DNA of 51,069 nucleotides from Telmatospirillum sp. (GTDB lineage Bacteria > Pseudomonadota > Alphaproteobacteria > Rhodospirillales > Magnetospirillaceae). This document shows, one piece after another, positions 16,226-25,225 of the stretch. The translations under genes and the position numbers were made by a program. The notes under the pieces are model-generated. The model worked only from the letters and a program-made list of their open reading frames with translations. It ran no database searches and was not told where the DNA came from. Within the stretch, counting starts at the first letter, position 1. Each line of letters begins with the position of its first letter. The stretch spans positions 1 through 51,069 of the forward strand of contig JARLJB010000381.1 in the NCBI GenBank assembly GCA_031291415.1, written 5' to 3'.

Positions 16226-17118
16226 TCCGCAGCCTCCTCTTCGACCGGTCGCCGGATCCCGTCACCTTCCGCCTCATCGCTTGCGGCACGACGCTCCGAA
16301 CAATGGTCAGTGTCGGAGCAGACGAACATGCGTCCGCCACGATCGTCGGTGATCACTTCATCGAGATAGCTATCGGTGGCGCCGCACAGCGCACAGCTTT
16401 GATCCCAGCGCTGCACCTCGAAGGGATAGTCCTCGAAGTCCAGGCTCTCGACCCGGGTGTAGGGCGGTACCGCGTAGATGCGCTTTTCGCGGCCGGCGCC
16501 GAACAATTGCAAAGCGGGCATGCCATCCATCTTGGGATTGTCGAACTTGGGAATCGGCGAGGGCGCCATGATGTAACGTCCGTTCACCCGGACGGGATAA
16601 TCGTAGGAGGTGGCGATCCGTCCGAAATGGACGATGTCCTCGTAGAGCTTCACATGCATCGCGCCATATTCGAGCAGGGCATGCATCTTGCGGGTTTCGC
16701 TCTCCCTGGGCTCCATCCAGCGCAAGGGCTCGGGATTGGGGACCTGATAGACGATAATCTGCCCTTCGGTCAGCCGCCGCTCGGGGATGCGGTGACGGGT
16801 CTGGATCAGCGTCGCCTCCGCCGTTTTCGTCGTCGTCCGTACGCCCGCCGTCTTGGCGAAGAAGCGGCGGATGGAGACGGCGTTGGTGGTGTCGTCCGCC
16901 CCCTGGTCGATAACCTTCAGCACGTCGTCCGCCGAAATCACCGAGGCGGTCACCTGGATGCCGCCGGTTCCCCAGCCATAGGGCAGCGGCATCTCGCGGC
17001 CGGCGAAAGGCACCTGGTAGCCGGGCACCGCCACCGCCTTCAAGATGGCGCGACGGATCATCCGTTTGGTCTGCTCGTCGAGATAGGCGAAATTGTAGCC
17101 GCCAAGAATGTCAGACAT
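16222..17118 (-). CDS. phnJ: C-P lyase, radical SAM catalytic subunit PhnJ
   Basis: PhnJ breaks the carbon-phosphorus bond of ribosyl-alkylphosphonate using a [4Fe-4S]/SAM radical mechanism. From the ATG at 17116-17118 it is 298 residues and begins MSDILGGYNFAYLDEQTKR, matching E. coli PhnJ almost residue for residue. The cluster/catalytic motif CX2CX21CX5C is exact (CALC...FVCSDTDHC, ~242-273), and the glycine proposed to carry the radical is at residue 33 (VPGYQVPF). The longer upstream reading is not supported. The start overlaps the phnI stop by 8 bases. All catalytic residues are present, so the enzyme should be active. Confidence 0.97.
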   Translation of the reverse strand: MSDILGGYNFAYLDEQTKRMIRRAILKAVAVPGYQVPFAGREMPLPYGWGTGGIQVTASVISADDVLKVIDQGADDTTNAVSIRRFFAKTAGVRTTTKTAEATLIQTRHRIPERRLTEGQIIVYQVPNPEPLRWMEPRESETRKMHALLEYGAMHVKLYEDIVHFGRIATSYDYPVRVNGRYIMAPSPIPKFDNPKMDGMPALQLFGAGREKRIYAVPPYTRVESLDFEDYPFEVQRWDQSCALCGATDSYLDEVITDDRGGRMFVCSDTDHCSERRAASDEAEGDGIRRPVEEEAAE

Positions 17119-18223
17119 CGCCGTCCTCCGTCTTCGCGCCGTCCTCTTGAGCGGCGTTTTGGCACGACCGGCGCAGCGCCCGGACGGTGCCGAGTTCACC
17201 CTGGAAATCGACGTAGTGCGGAAGCTTGAGATGCTCGACGAAACCGGACGCCGCCACCGCGTCGCAATGCGACAGCACGAATTCCTCGTCCTGTGCCGGC
17301 GCCGTCACCTCACCGCCCAGTTCCTTGGTCCGCAGGGCCCGATCGACCAGCGCCATGGTCATTGCCTTGCGTTCCGAATGACCAAAAGCCAGGCCATAGC
17401 CGCGGGTGAACTGTGGCGGCCGGTTTTTTGATCCCTTGAACTGATTGACCATCTGGCACTCGGTCACCGTGATATCGCCGATATCGATGGCGAACCCCAA
17501 TTCCTCCGGCACGATCTCGACCGCCACTGTTCCCATGCGGATCTCCCCGGCGAAGGGGTGGGTCTTGCCAAAACCGCGCTGCGTCGAGTAGCCCAATGCC
17601 AGCAAGAAACCTTCGTCACCGCGGGCCAGGCATTGCAGCCGGACGTCGCGATCAGCCGGAAACGCCAACGGTTCGCGGGTGATGTCGCCGACCGGCTGAT
17701 CATCGTCGGCCGTCTCCGCCTCGAGCAGGCCTTCGGCGCCGAGAATATCGGTGACACGCGGCACAGCTTCCGGATCCGCCATCGTCACCGGCAGGGGACC
17801 GACCGGAACCTCGCCACCGACCACCAAGGCGAAATCGAGAAGGCGATGGGTATAATCGAAGGTCGGGCCGAGGATCTGCCCACCCGGCAGATCCTTGAAG
17901 GTCGCCGAAATACGCCGTTCGATGGTCATCGCCGCGGTGTCGATCGGCAGGGCCACGCCCAGACGTGGCAGCGTGGTGCGATAGGCCCGCAGCAGGAACA
18001 CTGCTTCGATGATGTCACCACGCGCCTGCTTGATGGCCAAAGCCGCGAGGTCTCGGTCATAGAGAGAGCCCTCGGTCATCACCCGGTCGACGGCGATGCC
18101 GAGTTGCTGGGAAATCTGCGAAATCGTCAATTCGGCAACGGCCGGGTCGCCGCGCCGCGCCTCGGCCAACAGCTTATGGGCATTGTCGATGGCCTGCTCG
18201 CCGCCCTTTACCGCGACATACAT
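17111..18223 (-). CDS. phnI: C-P lyase core subunit PhnI
   Basis: PhnI is the nucleosidase-like subunit that, with PhnG, H and L, couples methylphosphonate or other phosphonates to ATP with loss of adenine. The 370-residue protein starts MYVAVKGGEQAIDNAHKLL and contains MTEGSLYDRDLAALAIKQA, both typical of the family; length is close to E. coli (354). A strong Shine-Dalgarno (GGAGGAGA) precedes the ATG. It overlaps phnH by 16 bases and phnJ by 8. Confidence 0.96.
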   Translation of the reverse strand: MYVAVKGGEQAIDNAHKLLAEARRGDPAVAELTISQISQQLGIAVDRVMTEGSLYDRDLAALAIKQARGDIIEAVFLLRAYRTTLPRLGVALPIDTAAMTIERRISATFKDLPGGQILGPTFDYTHRLLDFALVVGGEVPVGPLPVTMADPEAVPRVTDILGAEGLLEAETADDDQPVGDITREPLAFPADRDVRLQCLARGDEGFLLALGYSTQRGFGKTHPFAGEIRMGTVAVEIVPEELGFAIDIGDITVTECQMVNQFKGSKNRPPQFTRGYGLAFGHSERKAMTMALVDRALRTKELGGEVTAPAQDEEFVLSHCDAVAASGFVEHLKLPHYVDFQGELGTVRALRRSCQNAAQEDGAKTEDGDV

Positions 18224-18819
18224 GGACTGGTCTCCTCCACCATCGTGGTCCGCGGCAGGCAGGCCAGCCGGTCCGGCGCCGCCAGCACGATATCAACGCC
18301 CTCTGGGAATAATTGGTGATTGGCCGCCACGGCCCGCCAAAAGGAGGCGTCGAGACCAGGCACGCTCAATCCACTTTTCGTGGCAATGCCCGGACCGGAC
18401 AAACGAACCTCGTCGCCCGACGCCAGATCGGCGAGCTGAACGATGACCGTCGCCGCCCGTTCGGGACTTTCGGCGCTGCCCAGCCCAAAGCCGTCGAGAT
18501 CACGACAAGGCGTCGTCACCGCGAAGATGGCCTCGGGCCGTGTCGCCACCAAGGGGCAGCCGCAATGGAACCGAAGCCATGCCGCAACCATGCCCCGGTC
18601 GAGATCGGCCGATAGCCAGACCGGTGTGTCGAGGTCGGCCAGCGCCAGCAGGATGGCGCCGGTCGCCGGGGCGAGCGGTGCCGGCACCTCGACCGTCACC
18701 GGCAGAGAAACGATGCGTCCGGGATAGCTCATGGCCGTCAGCACGGCGCGGAACGTGGCATTGGCATCCGACACCGGATCGGCGAAACCGGCGGGCAAGT
18801 CACAAGCAAGAGCGTTCAT
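18208..18819 (-). CDS. phnH: C-P lyase core subunit PhnH
   Basis: PhnH is a structural subunit of the PhnG2H2I2J2 core. This 203-residue protein (E. coli 194) has the typical N-terminus GFADPVSDANATFRAVLTAM and conserved ALADLDTPVW and VRLSGPGI. No catalytic residues are known for the family. The ATG is one base after the phnG stop. Confidence 0.94.
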   Translation of the reverse strand: MNALACDLPAGFADPVSDANATFRAVLTAMSYPGRIVSLPVTVEVPAPLAPATGAILLALADLDTPVWLSADLDRGMVAAWLRFHCGCPLVATRPEAIFAVTTPCRDLDGFGLGSAESPERAATVIVQLADLASGDEVRLSGPGIATKSGLSVPGLDASFWRAVAANHQLFPEGVDIVLAAPDRLACLPRTTMVEETSPCMSR

Positions 18820-18820
18820 C

Positions 18821-19294
18821 TCAGTCTTCCCCGCGGGCCATGGTGAAGAAGGTGACTTTCGAGGCCGCCGTCTTGGCGACTTTTAGCCGCCTCGCTTGAT
18901 CCAGCTCGGTCGCCAACGGTTCGATCAGCGTCCTGGCAAGGCCATCGCGATGACTGGGATCCTGCATCAAGGCATCGAACAACGCCGCCAACTCGGCGCT
19001 TCGCGGCCGGCGGCCGGCGACATAGGCATGCCCGACCAGGCCGGATGGCAGGCGGACCGAACAACGGGTGACGGTCATTTCGCCAAGATTGAACCGCTGC
19101 CCAGCCCCGCCGGCCCGGGCCCGCACAAGGACGGAACCGATCTCCGGTTTGCGCAAGGGAACGAACGCCGGCGTCTCGGACAGACTATGAAAGGCGTCCT
19201 CCAATCGCTCCACCGGGGCACGCGCCAACAGGCTCATCCACCGGCGGCGCGCCGCGATGTCCGGGCCATCCTTGCTCGTCGCGTCTCTCACCAT
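18821..19294 (-). CDS. phnG: C-P lyase core subunit PhnG
   Basis: PhnG is the small core subunit of C-P lyase and opens this operon. From the ATG at 19294 the protein is 157 residues, close to E. coli PhnG (150): RRRWMSLLARAP, VRARAGGAGQRFNLGEMTVT, YVAGRRPRSAELAALFDALMQ and the terminal VTFFTMARGED. A longer TTG start at 19312 is possible but GAGG lies at a good distance before the ATG. The operator-like palindrome 19320-19335 lies immediately upstream. Confidence 0.94.
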   Translation of the reverse strand: MVRDATSKDGPDIAARRRWMSLLARAPVERLEDAFHSLSETPAFVPLRKPEIGSVLVRARAGGAGQRFNLGEMTVTRCSVRLPSGLVGHAYVAGRRPRSAELAALFDALMQDPSHRDGLARTLIEPLATELDQARRLKVAKTAASKVTFFTMARGED

Positions 19295-19319
19295 CACGAC
19301 CTCGACAATCAAAAAATTT

Positions 19320-19335
19320 GTCTAGACATCTAGAC
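19320..19335. promoter_or_regulatory. PhnF-type operator between phnG and phnF
   Basis: GTCTAGA-CA-TCTAGAC is a perfect 7+7 inverted repeat, 25 bases before phnG. HutC-subfamily GntR repressors such as PhnF bind palindromes of this kind (nGTCTAGACn-like cores). It is well placed to control phnG-M and to autoregulate phnF, which is divergently transcribed. Confidence 0.65.
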
Positions 19336-19473
19336 TATGCTGCCGTTATACTCCGGCGCAGCGTTGGATCGCAAGACTCATTTGATGACTCTTCAATGAC
19401 CGCGATCGGGCGTTTCGACACCAACCATCATCAGATGGCACCCGGCTTTCGGGCGGTTGCCTGGGATTCGATC

Positions 19474-20211
19474 ATGGACATCGATCAGGAAGATTTCGGC
19501 CACGTCGCCGGCATCTCGTTGTGGCGGCAAATCCAGCAAAGTTTGGTGGAAGACATCGAACGGGGGCGTTTCCGTCCCGGCGACCGGCTGCCGACCGAGT
19601 TCGAACTGGCCGATCGCTTCAAGGTCAACCGCCACACCGTGCGCCGCGCCCTGGGGGAAATGGAAAAGAATGGTCTGCTGCGCGTCGAACAGGGGCGTGG
19701 AACCTTCGTTCATGAAGCCGTTCTGTCTTACGTTCTTGGCAAGAAGACCCGGTTTACCGCCAATCTGAACAGTGCCGGACGCGAAGCGGGCCATCGGCTG
19801 CTGGCGTCCTGGACCGAAAACGCCGACGAGACCCTGGCCGAAACGCTGGCCATTGCCGAGGGTGATCCGGTCTCTGTCCTTGAAACCATGGGCAGTGCCG
19901 ACAATCGACCGATCACGCTGGCACTCGAATATGTTCCGGCCAACCGTTTTCCAGGCTTTCCCCAAGCCTATGCCATCGAAGGCGGCATGACGGCCGCCCT
20001 GCGGCATTTCGGCATCGAGAACTACGACCGCAAATGGACCAGAATTCTCGCCCGCCTGCCACAGGGACACGAAGCCGACCTGCTGCAATTGCCGAAAAAC
20101 CGGCCGGTCCTGGTGACCGAGGCACTCGACGTCGACGGCGCCGGCCAGCCGGTCGGCTATGGAATTACCCGATTCGCCAGCGATCGCGTCCAGTTGTTCG
20201 TCGAATCCTGA
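19474..20211 (+). CDS. phnF: GntR/HutC-family repressor PhnF
   Basis: PhnF is the local repressor of phosphonate genes. The protein has an N-terminal winged helix (LWRQIQQSLVEDIERGRFRP, then LPTEFELADRFKVNRHTVRR) and a UTRA effector domain from about residue 100 (ETMGSADNRPITLALEYVPA and the C-terminal VDGAGQPVGYGITRFASDRV). The ATG at 19474 gives 245 residues, close to E. coli PhnF (241); in-frame ATGs at 19396 and 19435 would add 26 or 13 residues. It is divergent from phnG across the 19320-19335 palindrome. Confidence 0.92.
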   Translation: MDIDQEDFGHVAGISLWRQIQQSLVEDIERGRFRPGDRLPTEFELADRFKVNRHTVRRALGEMEKNGLLRVEQGRGTFVHEAVLSYVLGKKTRFTANLNSAGREAGHRLLASWTENADETLAETLAIAEGDPVSVLETMGSADNRPITLALEYVPANRFPGFPQAYAIEGGMTAALRHFGIENYDRKWTRILARLPQGHEADLLQLPKNRPVLVTEALDVDGAGQPVGYGITRFASDRVQLFVES

Positions 20212-20236
20212 CCGGCCAGCCGTTTGGGCGTCTCTC

Positions 20237-20845
20237 TCAACCATATTTGATGCAGAATTGTTCCACCGACAGAGCGCGAAAGTCCGGCAGAGCCTCCTTC
20301 AGCGCCGAATGCGGCCAGTCCCACCAGGCGATCGCCTTCAGCGCCGCCTGGATTTCAGGCGGAAAGCGGAACCGCAGAACCCGGGCAGGGACGCCGACGA
20401 CAACGGCGTAATCGGGAACATCCTTGGTCACCACGGCGCCGGATCCGACGATGGCGCCGGTGCCGATCGAAATGCCGCCCATGACCGTCACGCCATGGCC
20501 GATCCAACTGTCGTGCCCGATCAGGAGCGGCGACGAACGGCGCCAGGCGAAGAAATCCTCGTCGTTCGGACCAAGGCCGTACATCGCCGAGCGGTATTGG
20601 AAATGGTGGAGGCTGGCCCGGGCGCAGGGATGCTGGCCCGGGTTGAGACGCACTGCGGCAGCGATATTGGCAAACTTGCCGACCGTCGTATAAATGACCT
20701 CGCTGTCGCGCCCGACATAACTGTAGTCGTCGAAATGGCTTTCGGTGATGACAGTCCGCTCGCCCACCTCGCAATAGCGACCGAATGTCACCTTCTCGAG
20801 GTGCGCCGTCGGATGGACCAGCGGATCGTTTCCCAGGACTTTCAT
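20237..20845 (-). CDS. Phosphonate-locus hexapeptide acyltransferase
   Basis: The 202-residue protein starts [19 protein letters not shown] and carries left-handed beta-helix hexapeptide repeats ([25 protein letters not shown] split over about 120-140), with a His-containing active-site-like stretch [11 protein letters not shown]. It matches the phn-associated hexapeptide family (TIGR03308). It begins by ATGA overlap with phnE. A reasonable inference is acetylation of aminoalkylphosphonates, the job of the unrelated GNAT enzyme PhnO in E. coli, but the substrate is not established. The longer open frame to 21439 is a shadow through phnE. Confidence 0.88.
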   Translation of the reverse strand: MKVLGNDPLVHPTAHLEKVTFGRYCEVGERTVITESHFDDYSYVGRDSEVIYTTVGKFANIAAAVRLNPGQHPCARASLHHFQYRSAMYGLGPNDEDFFAWRRSSPLLIGHDSWIGHGVTVMGGISIGTGAIVGSGAVVTKDVPDYAVVVGVPARVLRFRFPPEIQAALKAIAWWDWPHSALKEALPDFRALSVEQFCIKYG

Positions 20846-21627
20846 TGGAAAGCCTTGCGCATGCGTTGTGACAGGAGATCGAGAAGCGATACGGCGATGA
20901 CGATGATGATCATCACCGCCGCCGTCTGGGCGTAATAGAAGCCCCGCACATCCTCCCACAGAACCTGGCCGATACCGCCGGCCCCGACCAGTCCCAAAAC
21001 CGTGGCCGACCGCACGTTGCTCTCGAACCGGTAAAGGGAATAGCTGATCCACAGCGTCAGAACCTGGGGAATGACACCGAAGATCACCTCCTGCAGCCAA
21101 CTGGCCCCGGTGGCCCGGATGCCCTCCACCGGACGCGGATCGCTGGCTTCCACCGCCTCGGCAAAAAGCTTCGCCAACACGCCGGTGGTATGAACCCAGA
21201 GCGCCATCACCCCGGCGAACGGCCCCAATCCCACCACCACCACGAACAACATGGCATAGACCATCTCGTTGATGGCGCGGAAGACATCCATCAGACGTCG
21301 CGTCGGCTGACTGACGGTCCAGGGGACCAGATTCTCGGAACAAAGAATTCCCAGCGGAATCGCACAGACGATGGCCAGGACGGTTCCCCAGATGGCGATC
21401 TGGACAGTCACCAGGGTCTCTTCGAGATACATCCGGCAATCGGTGAAGTCAGGCGGGAAAAAGCCCCGCCCGAACTCCACGATATTGCCGCCATATTTGA
21501 ACAGCATCAGCGGATCCATCGCGGCTCCGTTCCAAGACCATACCAGCAGTCCAAGAAAGATCACCCAGCCGAGATACCAGGTGGTGGAGTGACGGGGCGC
21601 AAGCGCTCGGGATGCAGAGGTGTTCAT
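20842..21627 (-). CDS. phnE: Phosphonate ABC transporter permease PhnE
   Basis: PhnE forms the membrane channel of the PhnCDE importer. The 261-residue protein has about six transmembrane helices and the permease EAA-like loop [20 protein letters not shown], followed by [17 protein letters not shown]. Only one permease gene is present. It is separated from phnD by 116 bases that contain a strong hairpin (21707-21738), which could lower permease output relative to binding protein. Confidence 0.94.
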   Translation of the reverse strand: MNTSASRALAPRHSTTWYLGWVIFLGLLVWSWNGAAMDPLMLFKYGGNIVEFGRGFFPPDFTDCRMYLEETLVTVQIAIWGTVLAIVCAIPLGILCSENLVPWTVSQPTRRLMDVFRAINEMVYAMLFVVVVGLGPFAGVMALWVHTTGVLAKLFAEAVEASDPRPVEGIRATGASWLQEVIFGVIPQVLTLWISYSLYRFESNVRSATVLGLVGAGGIGQVLWEDVRGFYYAQTAAVMIIIVIAVSLLDLLSQRMRKAFQ

Positions 21628-21706
21628 TGTGGCGATCCGATCAGGCTCATACCGCCAGCGCGGCGGAAGCCCAGGCGGGCGGAGGTCCGCCGCCCGGCGT
21701 TTTTGA

Positions 21707-21738
21707 GGGGCCGAAAATGTGTCGCCATTTTCGGCCCC
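21707..21738 (-). terminator. 13-bp hairpin between phnD and phnE
   Basis: GGGGCCGAAAATG (21707-21719) pairs perfectly with CATTTTCGGCCCC (21726-21738) around a 6-base loop. It starts six bases after the phnD stop. No T-tract follows on the minus strand, so it fits a REP-like stabiliser or partial attenuator inside the operon. Confidence 0.55.
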
Positions 21739-21743
21739 TGGTA

Positions 21744-22727
21744 TCAGTTACTCGCCAAGGCCTTCAGCTTCTCGTCGATCTCGGCGAGTTTCCTGGTTTT
21801 CTCGTCGGCCGGAAGACTGCCGTCGTCGGCCACCTTGGCGCGGCTCTTGAACAATTCGAGCTGGCGGATCGGGTTAAGCTGGGCGTCGGAGCTTTCGCGG
21901 AACGGCGCCCAACCCTGGGAGAGATTGGCCAGCACCTTGCGTTCGGCTTCGGCATTGGCTCCCTTGACGCCATAATCAAGAAGAAAGGTCTTGATCTTCG
22001 CCTTCAGGTCGGCCGGAAGATTCTTCCGCCAGACAATGGGATCGGATGGGATCAGTGGTGATTTCCAGATGACCTTCAGCTTCGCGGCCATCTCCGGATG
22101 GGTTTTCTGCAGGCGATCCATCGCCTCGGTATTGAAGGTCCCGAAATCCACCTGCCGGTTGGCGACCGCCAGGGCGTTGGTCTCATGATTGGCGTTGGTG
22201 ATCGTCTTGTAACAGGCCTTGGGATCGACGTTGTTCTTGGCGAACACGTAATAGGACGGCACGAGGTAACCCGATGTCGAGTTTGGATCTCCGTTGGCGA
22301 AGGTCAGCGACTTGTCGCATTTCAAGACATCTTCGAGCTTGTTGAGCGGGCTGTCCTTGTGAGCCACCAGCAACGACCAGTAGCCGGGATCGCCCGCGAG
22401 ATCGACAGTCTGAACGAACACCTCGCCGCCGGCCCGGTCGACCGCTTCCATCGCCGATTTGTTGCCGAACCAACCGAGATCGACCTTGTTGAACCGCATG
22501 CCTTCGATGACCCCGGCGTAGTCGCTGGCCATGTACGCATTCACCTTGATGCCCAGCGCCTTTTCCATGTCCTTGAAAAGGGGTTCGAACTGGCTTTTAA
22601 GGGCCGTCGAGGATTCGGTCGAGATCAGGCTGAAATTGAGTTCGCGAACGGCATCCTCCGCCTGGGCAACCCCGACGGACAAGACGGTCGCGGCGAAAGC
22701 CGTGGCGACGAGCTTCAGTAGTTTCAT
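21744..22727 (-). CDS. phnD: Phosphonate-binding periplasmic protein PhnD
   Basis: PhnD captures phosphonates for PhnCDE. From the ATG at 22727 the protein is 327 residues with a signal peptide [23 protein letters not shown] and a mature start at EDAVREL. Family features include [50 protein letters not shown] and [18 protein letters not shown], the last being the phosphonate-binding Ser/Thr segment. The extended upstream frame is not signal-like. It lies 47 bases after phnC. Confidence 0.95.
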   Translation of the reverse strand: MKLLKLVATAFAATVLSVGVAQAEDAVRELNFSLISTESSTALKSQFEPLFKDMEKALGIKVNAYMASDYAGVIEGMRFNKVDLGWFGNKSAMEAVDRAGGEVFVQTVDLAGDPGYWSLLVAHKDSPLNKLEDVLKCDKSLTFANGDPNSTSGYLVPSYYVFAKNNVDPKACYKTITNANHETNALAVANRQVDFGTFNTEAMDRLQKTHPEMAAKLKVIWKSPLIPSDPIVWRKNLPADLKAKIKTFLLDYGVKGANAEAERKVLANLSQGWAPFRESSDAQLNPIRQLELFKSRAKVADDGSLPADEKTRKLAEIDEKLKALASN

Positions 22728-22774
22728 GCTTATTCTCCGTAGGAAGAATCGAGACGAACCGGGCCAGCCCGGCC

Positions 22775-23617
22775 TTATCGGACGTAAGCCAGTTCCGCCG
22801 GGTAAGGGGCCTCGTCCGCGGGCTTGCACGCCTTCGGGCCCAACAACAGATCCTTGCTTTCCGAACCATAGAGTTCGTTCAGAAACGCTGGCGTCAGAGC
22901 CGATGACGGGCCGTCATAGACGACGCGGCCGGCCAGCATGGCGATTGTCCGCGGGCAATAGCGAATGGCGTAGTCGACCTGATGCAGCGAGACGAGAACG
23001 GTGATGCCATCCTCGCGGTTGATCGTCGCCAGAGCATCCATCACCTTCACCGCCGAAGCCGGATCGAGCGAGGCAATCGGCTCGTCGGCCAAGATCAACT
23101 TAGCCCGCTGCACCAGGGTGCGGGCGATTGCCGCACGCTGCTGCTGGCCACCGGAAAGCGTCGAGGCACGCTGGAGGGCGACATCGGCGATCCCGACACG
23201 ACGCAGGGCATCGAGCGCCTGATTGCGTTCCTCGGCGGAAAACAGCCCGAGACATCCGCGCCAACGCGGTATGCGGCCCAAGGTTCCCAGGAGAACATTG
23301 GTCATCACGCTGAGCCGGCTGACCAAGTTGAATTGTTGAAAGACGAAGCCGACCTCGGCCCGGATGCGACGGCAATGGCGGCTGAGCCGGCCACCGGACT
23401 GCATCACCTGCCCCAGGATATCGATGCGGGCTTCGCCGGCATGCCGGTCAGCGTCGATCAAGCCGGCGATATGGCGCAACAATGTCGACTTGCCGCTGCC
23501 CGAGGCACCGATCAGCGCCACCATTTCCGCCGGTCCGATCGATAGCGTTACTGCGTCGAGAGCGCGACAGCCGCCGCGAAAACTCTTGCTGAGATCGGTA
23601 ATGCGGACAGCGGACAT
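22775..23617 (-). CDS. phnC: Phosphonate ABC transporter ATPase PhnC
   Basis: PhnC powers phosphonate import. From the ATG at 23617 (AGGAGA upstream) the protein is 280 residues with Walker [10 protein letters not shown], signature [15 protein letters not shown] and Walker [14 protein letters not shown]. It is first in a minus-strand phnC-phnD-phnE-acyltransferase operon, divergent from phnN. Confidence 0.95.
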   Translation of the reverse strand: MSAVRITDLSKSFRGGCRALDAVTLSIGPAEMVALIGASGSGKSTLLRHIAGLIDADRHAGEARIDILGQVMQSGGRLSRHCRRIRAEVGFVFQQFNLVSRLSVMTNVLLGTLGRIPRWRGCLGLFSAEERNQALDALRRVGIADVALQRASTLSGGQQQRAAIARTLVQRAKLILADEPIASLDPASAVKVMDALATINREDGITVLVSLHQVDYAIRYCPRTIAMLAGRVVYDGPSSALTPAFLNELYGSESKDLLLGPKACKPADEAPYPAELAYVR

Positions 23618-23791
23618 AGTGCGGTCTCCTGGCAACCATTCACGGGAAGCCTTATACCGCACAAACAAAGACTAAATATTTGCAGAAATATGAATATTAT
23701 AAGAACGTTAGATGTCGACAACTTAAGTATATACGTCCACCTTTTGTTGTCTATAGTGACGAACATAGAGATCACCTGCTATGATAGCCCT
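23618..23791. promoter_or_regulatory. Divergent phnC/phnN control region
   Basis: This 174-base AT-rich gap must hold promoters for both phnC (minus) and phnN (plus). I see an 8-bp palindrome TGTCGACA (23713-23720) and a degenerate PhnF-like site TTGTCTATAGTGACGAA (23747-23763), which keeps the GTCTA half of the 19320-19335 palindrome but not its symmetry. I cannot call exact -10/-35 boxes. Pho-box repeats were not evident. Confidence 0.35.
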
Positions 23792-24346
23792 ATGCAAGTT
23801 GGTAAATTCGTCTATGTCATGGGCCCATCGGGCTCCGGTAAGGACACGCTGCTCTCATTCGCCCGGGTGCGCCTGACAGATCAGCCGGTGGTCTTTGCGC
23901 ATCGCTACATCACGCGGCCCGTCGTCGGCGCCGGCGAGATCCACGTGCCCTTGACCGACGAGGAGTTCGCGCTGCGCCTGGAGCGAGGGCTGTTCGCACT
24001 GCATTGGGACAGCCACGGACTTCGCTATGGCATTGGCCGGGAAATCGATCATTGGCGGGCACATGGCCTGACCGTCGTGGTCAATGGTTCGCGGGCGGCG
24101 CTGACCGAGGCTCTCGTCCGTTACCCGGATCTCTGCCCGGTGTTGATCACAGCATCACCCGAAACGCTGCGGCGCCGTCTGGAGGCAAGGGGCCGCGAGA
24201 CCGGCGTGGCGCTCAAGGAAAGGTTGGCCTCGGCCGCGACGGCCGCCGCCATCGTTGCCCCAAATCTGGCTTGTATCGACAACGACGGTCGGATCGAGGA
24301 CGGCGGCTTGCGGCTGCTGGAGCTGCTGCGTGGCACGCTGGCGTAG
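23792..24346 (+). CDS. phnN: Ribose 1,5-bisphosphate phosphokinase PhnN
   Basis: PhnN phosphorylates ribose 1,5-bisphosphate to PRPP, the last step that recycles the ribosyl carrier of C-P lyase. From the ATG at 23792 it is 184 residues (E. coli 185): MQVGKFVYVMGPSGSGKDT with Walker A, FAHRYITRPVVGAGEIHVPL and FALHWDSHGLRYGIG, all guanylate-kinase-like and typical of PhnN. The 34-codon upstream extension is AT-rich control region. It stands alone on the plus strand, divergent from phnC. Confidence 0.94.
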   Translation: MQVGKFVYVMGPSGSGKDTLLSFARVRLTDQPVVFAHRYITRPVVGAGEIHVPLTDEEFALRLERGLFALHWDSHGLRYGIGREIDHWRAHGLTVVVNGSRAALTEALVRYPDLCPVLITASPETLRRRLEARGRETGVALKERLASAATAAAIVAPNLACIDNDGRIEDGGLRLLELLRGTLA

Positions 24347-24368
24347 AGGTTGTGAGTCCTTCAGCCTC

Positions 24369-24454
24369 GGTGGCACCGGCGTCCCTGCCGGTGTGCCGGC
24401 AGAGCCGGAAACTTCCGCCTTTCGGCGGACACGGGCAGGGACGCCCGTGCCACC
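24369..24454. repeat. Dispersed inverted-repeat element, family B copy 1
   Basis: A 26-base arm (24369-24394, starting GGTGGCACCGGCGTCCCTGC) is repeated in inverted form at 24429-24454 with 24 of 26 matches; smaller GC-rich stems fill the centre. It lies 22 bases after phnN and could form a very large cruciform or hairpin. Related sequence occurs at 50843-50928. It may also act as the transcript end of phnN. Confidence 0.65.
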
Positions 24455-24511
24455 AATCCAACTCATTCATATCCTTAGCTAAAACAAAACCTGCCGCTAA
24501 AGCGGCAAACG

Positions 24512-25123
24512 TCACTCCAACGAATCGAAGGTGCCGCTTTCCGGCTGGAGAACCAGCAATTCGCCCTTTTCGATGTCGAAATAACAGGCGTGCAAAGCCA
24601 ATTGACCTGCCTCGACCCGTTTTCGCACCCAGGCGAACTGCGACAGGTTGGCCAGCGAAATCTTCAATACCTCCTGCTCGCAGGTTCGTTGCAAGAGTTC
24701 CGGATCGGCATCGCCGACCTTGGCCAGAGCCGCATCGCGGGCCGGCTCGGCGATTCGCATCCAGGGTCCGATGAACTCCCCCTCGTGGGCTCCCAGGAGA
24801 GCGCGGACGCCGCCGCACTGGGCATGGCCCATGATGACGACATGCTCGACCGCAAGAGAACAGACGGCGAATTCGATGGCCGCGCTGGTGCTGTGGTGAT
24901 TGCCGTCAGGCGAAAACGGCGGCACCAGATTGGCAATATTGCGCAGCGTAAAAATCTCTCCCGGGTGGGCGTTGAAAATCAATGTGGGATCGACCCGCGA
25001 ATCGCAGCAGCAGATCACCATCGTCTTGGGGGATTGCCCTTGCGCCAATTGGCCGAACATCTCGCGATTCTCTGGGTAATAGGTCTCGCGAAACTGGCGG
25101 TAGCCTTCGATTAAACGGTGCAT
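24512..25123 (-). CDS. Beta-class carbonic anhydrase
   Basis: The enzyme interconverts CO2 and bicarbonate in the cytoplasm. The 203-residue protein has the beta-class zinc ligands CCDSRVDP (Cys plus the Asp-Arg dyad) and GHAQCGGV (His and Cys), and the linking NIANLVPPF region. Length and the N-terminus (LIEGYRQFRETYYPENREMF) are ordinary for proteobacterial enzymes. GAGGAGG directly precedes the ATG. The next gene on the strand starts 102 bases upstream, so operon membership is unclear. Confidence 0.93.
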   Translation of the reverse strand: MHRLIEGYRQFRETYYPENREMFGQLAQGQSPKTMVICCCDSRVDPTLIFNAHPGEIFTLRNIANLVPPFSPDGNHHSTSAAIEFAVCSLAVEHVVIMGHAQCGGVRALLGAHEGEFIGPWMRIAEPARDAALAKVGDADPELLQRTCEQEVLKISLANLSQFAWVRKRVEAGQLALHACYFDIEKGELLVLQPESGTFDSLE

Positions 25124-25225
25124 GGCCTCCTCGACAGCAAGAGTTCGGGAAAACCGCGTATAGCCCGTTTCATCGGCTACGGCAACCGTTGCTGGCGAAC
25201 CAATCTTCCAGGACTACCTGGGTGT

